A stretch of 64,000 bases of DNA from Arthrobacter sp. zg-Y844 (GTDB lineage: Bacteria > Actinomycetota > Actinomycetes > Actinomycetales > Micrococcaceae), in assembly GCF_024385465.1 (NCBI RefSeq), contig NZ_JANFLS010000003.1, positions 186,001 to 250,000 on the forward strand. Direction: 5' to 3'. Position numbers and translations under genes: made by a program. The notes under the pieces are model-generated. The model worked only from the letters and a program-made list of their open reading frames with translations, was not told the DNA's origin and did not search any database. Below are positions 6,960-14,399 of this stretch, piece after piece; position 1 is the first letter of the stretch, and every line of letters begins with the position of its first letter.

Positions 6960-9823
6960 TTGTCCTCCTCGAAGAAGCGGGAATAGTCGCCCAGGGCGGG
7001 GCTGTCTTTGAGCCGCTCCCAGGTGTGCCGCATACCGGCGGCGCCCATCAGGGTGGTGTGGTTGACGTAGTGGTCCGATTCGGGCCGGGGCGGAAAGATC
7101 CCGGACTGCAGGGCCGCCACGACCAGTCCGGCGTCCTCGCGGAGCCGGGCCTCGACGTCGGGACCCACCTCGTAGCCCACCCGTTCATACTTCCCGGCGG
7201 AAGTGATGAACCGATATTCGGCACGGACCTCCACTCCAGGGTCCGTGGCTAAACGCCGGGCGAACACTCCATAGACCGGCAGCTGGAACCGGGTTCCACC
7301 GGCGGTGGGATCCTCGCGGGTCAGCTTCTTATACTTGTCCGCCTTGCCGGTCTTGTAGTCGATCACCAGCACCTGTCCGCTGGAGTGCCGGTCTACACGA
7401 TCGACCTTGCCGCGGAACCTGACGGTGTTTCCGTTCGGCAGGTCCAGTTCCACGGGAGGTTCACCGGCTTCGGCGCCGAATTCGGCTTCCACCGCTACGT
7501 GCTGCCAGCCGGCGTCGCGCGCCTGCTGGTCCATGTCGTGGACCTTCTGCAGGTCGGTGCGGATCCGGGACTTATCCCGGTCCCAGGTGTGCCGCAGCCA
7601 AGCCGGATTGGTGGTGGCTTCAAATGCCTTCTCGGCAATTTCCAGCAACCGCTCGGAGGAAGCCGTCTGGCTGCCGTCCGTCAGGCCGCGGACGTAGTCC
7701 TCGAGTATCCGGTGCATCAGGTTCCCGCGCTGCAGTCTGCTGATCTGGACCTCAAGGGTCACGTCCTCAAACAGCTCGGCCTTCAGGACGCGGCGCAGGA
7801 AGTAAGCCAGAGGGCTGACGACCCAGTCCTCCAGATTGGTGGGGGAGATGGGCTTCCGGGGATCGATGATCGGTCCGGAGACCCCGGTGAGGTTGCCGTT
7901 GAAGCGGGAGAAGGTTCCGTTCCGGCGGTCGGCCCGTACTTCCAGCACCGTGTCCAGCACCGGATCGTCGGCCAGATGTCCGGAGGCCAGAAGGCGGCGG
8001 ACGCGCCACTCCTGCCCCGTGGCTGCCACGCCTGTGGGGGAACCGTGCGTCAGATCATGGGCGAAGGAGGGCAGCGCCGTCACCTTTGTACCTGCCAGCC
8101 AGCGCGAAGGCCGCAGGGTTCCGCCGGCGCGCAGGTTGCCGCGGGGAAACAGGATGGTGCGTTCGACGCCGGTGGCGAGCAGCCGCTGGAACTGTTCCTT
8201 CCGGGCGGCGGCACGTTCGTGGACGGTCGGCAGCTTTACCGCGAGCAGATGGCCGGCGCTGTCGGGGAGCAGCGGATTTTCCCGGATACGGGCGGGGGCG
8301 AGTCCGTCCGCCGCGCCGGTGATGAAGACGACGTCGAGATCGCGGCCCACGCCGTCGTCGTAGGAGCCCAGGATTACCCCGGTGCCGCTGCTGCCGGTCC
8401 AGAACCGGCGGGCCTCGATACCGCGGGCGACGGTGGCGCGGACCGCCGCCGCCGTGGGCGCCGGGGCGATTCCGTGCAGCAGTTCGAGGTCGTGGATCAC
8501 GTCCTGGACTGATTTGCGGGCATCGGCGAGTTCCGGGCGTTCCGTCGCGGCCCGCGGGCCAAGGAACTCCGTGATGAAGCCGGCCAGAGTGCCCGCGGCC
8601 TCGGCCCAGGTCCGGGCGGCGAAGACCTCGGCCAGCCGTTCGCCCAGGACCGCGATAAACCCGGTGAACTGGGCGTAGTCCTGCTGCCGCTTTTGTTCTG
8701 CTTCAGTTGGTTCCTGGTCTTCGGCCGCGTCCTCCTGTTCAGCCGGGGGAGAGGCATGCAGTCGCTCGCAGACGGCGCTGCTCGGCAGGTTTTCCTGGCT
8801 CCAGTACAGGACACCCTGTGCCATTACGTCCAGGATCACCCGGACATCGGGGTGCGCCGGGTCGAGGCTGAGGAGATTCACCAGCCCGCGGGCCAGCGCT
8901 GTGTCGGCCAGGCCATGCGCTGACGGGCCGACGAAGGTGATGCCGGCTTGGTCGAGGCGTTGGGCCAGCAGGGAACGATAGGGGTCTGCGGTGGAATAGA
9001 AGATGCCGATGCGATGGCCGGGAGTGCCTGTTGCCAATTTGTTGATGACCAGGCGGACGACGGCGCGTGCTTCGTCGTCGGCGTCGGACGCGCTGAGGAC
9101 CTGCTCGCCCAGGGCGGGGGAGGACGCCGCGGTGAGGTAGGTGGCGCGGGCGTGCTGTTCGAGAGCGGCACGGAACGCTGCGGCGGACGGGTCCTGCTCG
9201 TCGGCGAGCTGGAAGCCGATCACCGGTCCGAGGAGCTTACGGATCCGCGGCGTCTGCAGGGCTGCGGTAGCAGCGGAGTAGAGGTCGTGTTTGGTGTACC
9301 AGCTGCTCCCCAGGATCTGAGCGGCGGCTCGGTGGACGCGGGCGACCTCGTGTACCAGCGGCGACAGGCCGGTTACGTCCTCGGGACAGGCTGCGTCCAG
9401 GGATGCGGAGGTTGTAGCGATCGCACGTGCGGTGGCCGGCTGGTCGGCGACTTCGGCAAACAGCCCGGGCGCTTCGGCCAGCACGGCGGTGACGGCGCCT
9501 TCGCGGACCATGGCCGGGAGCGCGGCGCGGCCGGATAACTGGCCGTCGGCGGCCGCCAGCTCTTCGGCCAAGTCGTCCAGTGTAGTTGTCCGGATGGCTG
9601 CGCTGCCGCGGCCGTCGTTGAGCACCCGGCCCAGGTAGTGCGCCAGGTCAAGTGCGGAGGTGCGGCTGGGTGCGATCACCGTGACCGGCTGCAGCGGCCG
9701 GCCCTGTTGGGCTGCTGCCACGGCGTCGGCCAGGGCCTGCAGTGCTTCGAGTGTGCTGGTGTAAGCCTGCGTCCGGGCCCCTGCGCTAAGTACTGAATCA
9801 GCACTGGATGGATCTGTACTCAA
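6956..9823 (-). CDS. AddB-like subunit with PD-(D/E)XK nuclease domain
   Basis: About 955 residues. I place the start at TTG 9823, behind AGGGGGAG, rather than at TTG 9853. The N-terminus (PVTVIAPSRTSALDLAHYLG) resembles the helicase-like N-domain of AddB but has no GKT Walker A, so this subunit is probably not an active ATPase. The C-terminal part has RFRGKVDRVDRHSSGQVLVIDYKTGKA, a PD-(D/E)XK nuclease core of the AddB/Cas4 type, around residue 820. The cysteines that hold the iron-sulfur staple of Bacillus AddB are not evident, since no Cys follows the nuclease motif. It pairs with the downstream AddA-like helicase. Confidence 0.82.
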   Translation of the reverse strand: MSTDPSSADSVLSAGARTQAYTSTLEALQALADAVAAAQQGRPLQPVTVIAPSRTSALDLAHYLGRVLNDGRGSAAIRTTTLDDLAEELAAADGQLSGRAALPAMVREGAVTAVLAEAPGLFAEVADQPATARAIATTSASLDAACPEDVTGLSPLVHEVARVHRAAAQILGSSWYTKHDLYSAATAALQTPRIRKLLGPVIGFQLADEQDPSAAAFRAALEQHARATYLTAASSPALGEQVLSASDADDEARAVVRLVINKLATGTPGHRIGIFYSTADPYRSLLAQRLDQAGITFVGPSAHGLADTALARGLVNLLSLDPAHPDVRVILDVMAQGVLYWSQENLPSSAVCERLHASPPAEQEDAAEDQEPTEAEQKRQQDYAQFTGFIAVLGERLAEVFAARTWAEAAGTLAGFITEFLGPRAATERPELADARKSVQDVIHDLELLHGIAPAPTAAAVRATVARGIEARRFWTGSSGTGVILGSYDDGVGRDLDVVFITGAADGLAPARIRENPLLPDSAGHLLAVKLPTVHERAAARKEQFQRLLATGVERTILFPRGNLRAGGTLRPSRWLAGTKVTALPSFAHDLTHGSPTGVAATGQEWRVRRLLASGHLADDPVLDTVLEVRADRRNGTFSRFNGNLTGVSGPIIDPRKPISPTNLEDWVVSPLAYFLRRVLKAELFEDVTLEVQISRLQRGNLMHRILEDYVRGLTDGSQTASSERLLEIAEKAFEATTNPAWLRHTWDRDKSRIRTDLQKVHDMDQQARDAGWQHVAVEAEFGAEAGEPPVELDLPNGNTVRFRGKVDRVDRHSSGQVLVIDYKTGKADKYKKLTREDPTAGGTRFQLPVYGVFARRLATDPGVEVRAEYRFITSAGKYERVGYEVGPDVEARLREDAGLVVAALQSGIFPPRPESDHYVNHTTLMGAAGMRHTWERLKDSPALGDYSRFFEEDK

Positions 9824-9909
9824 TGAACTCCCCCTGTTACTAAGTGGACCCAACCTAGCAGCAGGTGGTTAAAACCGCGGGGAACGTTTACGCAAGCATT
9901 CAGTACAAA

Positions 9910-10662
9910 TCAGAGCCGTGGTCGCTCGAGAACCTGCCTCACATACCCATCCAGAAGTGCGGCGAGTTCGTCGTCCGAGAGTATGTCCAAAACAACATGC
10001 GAGCGGGCAGCCAATACCCGGGGGATCAACCCCCTCATGAGTTCAGTTCGAAGTATGGACAGAAGCCCGTTCGCTTCAGCCCGCCATACTGCATCCCGGG
10101 CTGCCCTTGCTACTTTTCGGTTCCCCGAAAGGCCGGACCGTTCCATAATCTGCACAAACTCGTCCTCACCCAATGGAGAGCAACCACCGGGGGCCGCGTT
10201 CAGGTCCGGCCCAAGAGCCCACGCCCGCCACCAGAGGCGACGGAGTGCGTTTCGGGGTACGCCAATAAGTCGATTCTCAGCTCTCTGGGGGAAACGCCAG
10301 GGTGCAAGCTCGGGAACCAATACCAGCGTGAGGAAACTCCAGACACCTTCGACGGCGGCGTCTCCGGGGACAATTCCGAGCTCCCTATATAGGTAGGTGC
10401 CCAAGGTGCGGTCGAGATTTTGTTGAGATCGTTGATCGAGCTTGGAGGGAAAGCCGTACTTGGATGTGATCTCTCGGAGTCCGTCCTGGATCCGTTGCAG
10501 CTCTTGTGGTGGAACAGGGATTCCGCCTACAGCCGCAGGGGCCGCAGAGGGGTGGCTGAGGGCACCATAGCCCACCAATTCAGTGAGGCCTTTGTCGGCG
10601 AGTTCGGCGATAATCCTGTGCGCGACGTCGCGGGGCAATCGAGGATAGATGTAGATGCTCAT
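9910..10662 (-). CDS. DUF6339-like protein of the defence operon
   Basis: A 250-residue soluble protein without signal peptide. Conserved-looking stretches are MSIYIYPRLPRDVAHRIIAEL, a Trp-rich core (WSFLTLVLVPELAPWRFP, LRRLWWRAWALG) and LGEDEFVQIMERSGLSGNRKVARA. I recall this pattern from the DUF6339 family, but cannot confirm it without a search. The function of that family is unknown to me. It is the last gene of the tightly packed minus-strand train: its ATG overlaps the stop of the 297-residue neighbour by 4 bases, and the AddB-like gene follows about 90 bases downstream. It is likely an accessory of the GHKL module upstream. Confidence 0.65.
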   Translation of the reverse strand: MSIYIYPRLPRDVAHRIIAELADKGLTELVGYGALSHPSAAPAAVGGIPVPPQELQRIQDGLREITSKYGFPSKLDQRSQQNLDRTLGTYLYRELGIVPGDAAVEGVWSFLTLVLVPELAPWRFPQRAENRLIGVPRNALRRLWWRAWALGPDLNAAPGGCSPLGEDEFVQIMERSGLSGNRKVARAARDAVWRAEANGLLSILRTELMRGLIPRVLAARSHVVLDILSDDELAALLDGYVRQVLERPRL

Positions 10663-11552
10663 GACAGTTTTCCTATGGTGCTTTGCACATGGGCCTCAAA
10701 CTTGGACGGTTCACTGTCCCAGAGTTTCCGGAGAATGTGCGGATCCGAGATTTGTGGCCACAGCTGCTGCAGGAGGCATCGGAGAACGGCTGCCACTGAG
10801 GGGTCCTCATGATCGGGCTCCCGGTCGAGAACTGCATCTGTCTGCACTGCCAGGACGGCCATCTGGCGGGTCACATCAATGTCCAGCAAATGCTGCAGCT
10901 GCCTGTTTTCCGGGGTGTGCAGTCCCTGCAGGAGACGCTTAACCGCCGGCTGTGACGTGTTCATAGACAGGCGCACGGCACTCGCAAAGGAGGCTTCCGG
11001 GTCGGAGAGGTCGGCATCCAGCTGCCAAAGGGCATCGGGAGTGTCTGGGCGTGTTCGCCGGAAATCTTCCGCATCCGTTGGGAACTGGGCCCCGATCCCC
11101 TGAAGATAGACATGTGCCGAGTGTTTCCAGAGGATGCTTCCCCGCTGGTGTGGGGCCAACGGATCCAGAGGGACGGAGGCATCTACGAGGATGAACGTGG
11201 TAAGGGTTAGGCGTCCGCCTAACTCGGTGCCGGGAACATCAAGCTGGAGTGGAACGCGAACATTCGCATCTGCAGGGGCTGCTGCATCCAAGAGCAGGAT
11301 GTCGGCTTTGGTGGAATCGGATTTGGCTTTGACGACCACTCGGAACTGGCTTCCTTCCCCCATCCGGCACTGAGCGAGGATAAGCGGACGGTCTATCGTG
11401 ACCTCAGCTTGAAGGCTTAGCACAGTCTGGTAATCCCACGAGTCCATCTCTTCCGGAAGCGCTTCGCCGGAACCGTTTCTGGAGAAGAACCACCCTGAAT
11501 GAGCTACGGAATTTGGGTCCGGAGTGTAGAAAGGTGACACGGAGATTTTCAT
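10659..11552 (-). CDS. Unknown protein co-encoded with GHKL ATPase
   Basis: The 297-residue protein has no family I recognise. The first half looks like beta-rich sequence (MKISVSPFYTPDPNSVAHSG, then FRVVVKAKSD, VRVPLQLDVPG, GRLTLTTFILVD), and the second half is helical (AVKRLLQGLHTPENRQLQHLL, VAAVLRCLLQQLWPQISDP). There is no catalytic motif, signal peptide or membrane segment. Both ends overlap neighbours by 4 bases (the GHKL ATPase upstream and the DUF6339-like gene downstream), so the three proteins are made together and probably form one complex. The beta-rich N-half could be a binding module, but that is only a guess from composition. Confidence 0.6.
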   Translation of the reverse strand: MKISVSPFYTPDPNSVAHSGWFFSRNGSGEALPEEMDSWDYQTVLSLQAEVTIDRPLILAQCRMGEGSQFRVVVKAKSDSTKADILLLDAAAPADANVRVPLQLDVPGTELGGRLTLTTFILVDASVPLDPLAPHQRGSILWKHSAHVYLQGIGAQFPTDAEDFRRTRPDTPDALWQLDADLSDPEASFASAVRLSMNTSQPAVKRLLQGLHTPENRQLQHLLDIDVTRQMAVLAVQTDAVLDREPDHEDPSVAAVLRCLLQQLWPQISDPHILRKLWDSEPSKFEAHVQSTIGKLS

Positions 11553-13420
11553 GCAGTACTGCTTTCTACACCCGCTGAAACATCCCAGAGAACACTGGAT
11601 GCTGATGAACGTTTCGCGCAGATGACTGCGTGTACGGGCTCGTCACCGAAGACTTTGAACCCCGAACGGTGCCCCTTCAAGGGTTCTCGGTTCCCGTCGT
11701 ACTCCGCGGAGACCAATTCCAGCTGCGGGTCGAGCGTGGCATCACTCGTAGCACCATCCAGCGCAACCCCCACAGAAACAGTGACAAACGTAACGTCGGC
11801 ACCTTTGGGCGGTGTCACGAGGCAGCGCAGATAAGAGGCGGTTTGGTTGCCGAGCATTCGGGGGCCGGCGTCAAGTAGCTCGATGGACGCCCGCTTCGGG
11901 CCCCTCTTGCCTGCGCCGCCACCGCCGGACGCCCCGGGCCGTCCCTTGCCCTGCCCGGCGGTTCCGATCAAGTGGGAGAGTGCGTTAGCCACCGCGGCTG
12001 TACTGGTCGATTCAGCAGCTGCTGCCGGCTTTGGCTTGCCCCACTGCGTCAGGACTGCCTGGTCGATTTCACGAAGGGCTTTGAGCACACGCAACCGCTG
12101 GTCGCGGAGAGTGACGAGGTTCGGTTGCCATGAATCATGCGTTGGCGGTTCTGCATGAGCAAATGCGTCGTCCAGGGCATCATCAGCGCGAAAAACACCG
12201 GCCCATTCGATACCTTCCTTGGCCGGCGGACCTTCCCGATACTCAACCACGAGTTCCGGGGAACGTAGCAGCACCGTGTGGTTGCAGGCCCGGTTCGTGA
12301 ACGGTGAGGCCGGAGGCGGGCTGTCAGGATCATCCGGCTTGTGCCCGTCATCAATAGCCACGGGTGTGCTGAAAGGGGGAGTCGGAAACGGAACTGTTGC
12401 CAGCCTTCCAAGCCGCTCTTTGTTGCGCTTAATCTCGTGGAGCCGCACAACTGCTGTTGGTTCACCACCGTCTCCCCTGAGAGCCGAGTAAGCCGCAACG
12501 AAGTGGTTTAGGGGCGGTCTTGAATTCGGTTTCGGAATGGAGATTTCTGAACCGTCGAGGGTTGTTCGGATATCCATGGCCCTATCGTTGCCAACTAGCT
12601 TGGGCCAGAGATGCCACAAAACCGACTCGGCAATAAAGGCCATGCCCTGGTGGAAGGTTCTGTGTCCGAAGTCAGGATCGAGGATCAGGATGTTCGTTCC
12701 CAGCGAGCCTTCAGCGATATCCGGCATACCAAGCCGGGCGGCCAGCGTGTCTGCCTCAATGCCCTCCAGCGGGACGGGTTCGCTCGAATCATCTCTGCCC
12801 CACCAATGGCGCCCTGTATGGAGGATCCCGTCGAGCGCGAACTGACTACCTATACTGCAGGCGATCAACCGGCTCACGGGAGCACCGTTATGCATAGCCC
12901 GGCTATGAACAACTATGGTGTGGGGTCGCGAAGCGATGTAGGCAATGGTCTTGCCGAAGCCGTAGGTACCTCCGGTCATGCCGTCGGTGTTGGCCTTGCC
13001 CACATTGAGGATGAAGTCGACCCAGTCATAGTTTCCATCCGTCGACTCCAGATGCCCCTGGACTGGTCCTCCAAGTCCTTTCGTATTGCGGTCGGACACA
13101 TATAGGCCCACTAGGTCCGTACGTTGAAGGGAGTGCGCGAGGGTTGGATCGGGAAGTTTGGAGGCGTTGTGAAAAACAGATTCACGAAGGCAAGTGACAA
13201 CGCTCGCCGCCAAGGTCTCGGCAGCGATGTTGAAAACCACCGGTGCTCCACTTCCATCACGCGCGTCCCAACTGTTTTGTGCTGTTTCCCTCACCAGGAC
13301 GGCCAGAGGGTCGAGATTGGGGCGGCCGAGTAGTTTTGCGAACCCGTCAGCCGCTAACCCTCCACTAGGGGAAAACCGCTCGGGAATCCAATCAAGAATC
13401 ACTGTCTGCAAATCCCTCAA
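11549..13420 (-). CDS. GHKL (Bergerat-fold) ATPase, non-MORC type
   Basis: The roughly 623-residue protein has the GHKL motifs near its N-terminus: N-box LVRETAQNSWDAR with the catalytic Glu, G1 region LVGLYVSDRNTKGLGGP, and G2 GGTYGFGKTIAYIAS around residue 150. It therefore binds ATP like HSP90/MutL. The middle and C-terminal regions are unfamiliar, with a Gly-rich linker (GQGKGRPGASGGGGAGKRG) near residue 490 before a beta-rich end. The start is uncertain: TTG 13420, or GTG 13403 ten bases after GAGGG. The open frame overlaps the PD-(D/E)XK gene by up to 29 bases. It differs clearly from the other two GHKL proteins in this window. Confidence 0.75.
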   Translation of the reverse strand: MRDLQTVILDWIPERFSPSGGLAADGFAKLLGRPNLDPLAVLVRETAQNSWDARDGSGAPVVFNIAAETLAASVVTCLRESVFHNASKLPDPTLAHSLQRTDLVGLYVSDRNTKGLGGPVQGHLESTDGNYDWVDFILNVGKANTDGMTGGTYGFGKTIAYIASRPHTIVVHSRAMHNGAPVSRLIACSIGSQFALDGILHTGRHWWGRDDSSEPVPLEGIEADTLAARLGMPDIAEGSLGTNILILDPDFGHRTFHQGMAFIAESVLWHLWPKLVGNDRAMDIRTTLDGSEISIPKPNSRPPLNHFVAAYSALRGDGGEPTAVVRLHEIKRNKERLGRLATVPFPTPPFSTPVAIDDGHKPDDPDSPPPASPFTNRACNHTVLLRSPELVVEYREGPPAKEGIEWAGVFRADDALDDAFAHAEPPTHDSWQPNLVTLRDQRLRVLKALREIDQAVLTQWGKPKPAAAAESTSTAAVANALSHLIGTAGQGKGRPGASGGGGAGKRGPKRASIELLDAGPRMLGNQTASYLRCLVTPPKGADVTFVTVSVGVALDGATSDATLDPQLELVSAEYDGNREPLKGHRSGFKVFGDEPVHAVICAKRSSASSVLWDVSAGVESSTA

Positions 13421-14399
13421 TTAGATCGAGCGTTTCAACTTGTTCCAAGGGTGTGGGTGGCTCGTTGGTTACATCAATGACGTAGGTTATCGAAACCACT
13501 CCCGGTGGAAGCTCAGATTGCACGAATGAACGCGGAATCACCCTTGGAAAATGTTCTTGTTTGACGTCGTATACTCGCTGCTCTTTCAGAGCGAACCTTG
13601 AGTTCAGATATGCCGCTCTATGCGAGTCGAAATAACCGGCCCTGCGAAGTTTTCGTTCGAAGAGAGACGATTCCACCCCGAGGTTGAGGATCGTATCGAC
13701 CATACTTGGCAGCGAATCCCCTGCCGAGGAACGCTCATACCGGGTATAGGCCAAGAACAACTTGCCCGCGTCGTTGTTCGGTGCTTCGAGTTGGTGGAGG
13801 CTGCTGATGCCGATCCGGCGTCCTTCCCGAGCAAGGGACGCTTTCACCTCTATGGCAGTATCACCGGCACAAAAATCATGCTGTGACTTATCGGGTCCGT
13901 GCCAGTGAGACAGAGCTTGATGGTCTCCTGCTCGAACCAGCCTTTCCAGCATTTGGAGTTCAGCAAGCAGACCTATCTGCTCAGAAACGTTTAGCTCCGG
14001 TCCCGAGGCTGCAGCGAAGAGGGCTTTCCACTCTTGGAATGCGTGTGTCACGTCATGTGCAGGAGAGTCCGATTCGCGAAGCACCTCCAAGAGTTCGCGT
14101 GCGAATTGCGTAAAAACTGTATCCAGTCTGCGCACCGTGCAGAACGCACTTAAGTAATCCCGTGACTGAAATTTCACCCTGCTCAAGCGAACCGCCGCCC
14201 CGTCAGCCTGTTGGGTCACAGCTTCACCCGGAAGCAAGGGGATGAGCAGATGACGATCCGACTTCGAGTCGAGCGCTGCCAGGACGTCGCCCGCCTCAAC
14301 GCTGACGCCGATCGGGTTCGCCTGTGTAATCCCTTGTGTGCCCGTTCCTTCTGCGGAGTTGACCATCCACACCGAAAGAAGGTCTGGATATTCGGTCAT
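13392..14399 (-). CDS. PD-(D/E)XK nuclease, DUF4420-like
   Basis: The 335-residue protein contains LNVSEQIGLLAELQMLERLV and then HDFCAGDTAIEVKASLAREGRRIGISSLHQLE. The D...EVK core followed by the I(S/G)SLHQL helix is the hallmark of the PF14390 (DUF4420) PD-(D/E)XK nucleases, which sit beside Z1 and AIPR genes in restriction-like operons. It is presumably the DNA-cutting subunit of the system. Its ATG overlaps the stop of the upstream Z1 gene (ATGA), so the two are translated together. No DNA specificity can be read from the sequence. Confidence 0.82.
   Translation of the reverse strand: MTEYPDLLSVWMVNSAEGTGTQGITQANPIGVSVEAGDVLAALDSKSDRHLLIPLLPGEAVTQQADGAAVRLSRVKFQSRDYLSAFCTVRRLDTVFTQFARELLEVLRESDSPAHDVTHAFQEWKALFAAASGPELNVSEQIGLLAELQMLERLVRAGDHQALSHWHGPDKSQHDFCAGDTAIEVKASLAREGRRIGISSLHQLEAPNNDAGKLFLAYTRYERSSAGDSLPSMVDTILNLGVESSLFERKLRRAGYFDSHRAAYLNSRFALKEQRVYDVKQEHFPRVIPRSFVQSELPPGVVSITYVIDVTNEPPTPLEQVETLDLIEGFADSDS

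Noticed and set aside
5322-6986. Long plus-strand open frame of 554 codons
   Set aside because: It is the antisense shadow of the AddA-like gene, low in sense-like composition and without family motifs, as expected in high-GC DNA.
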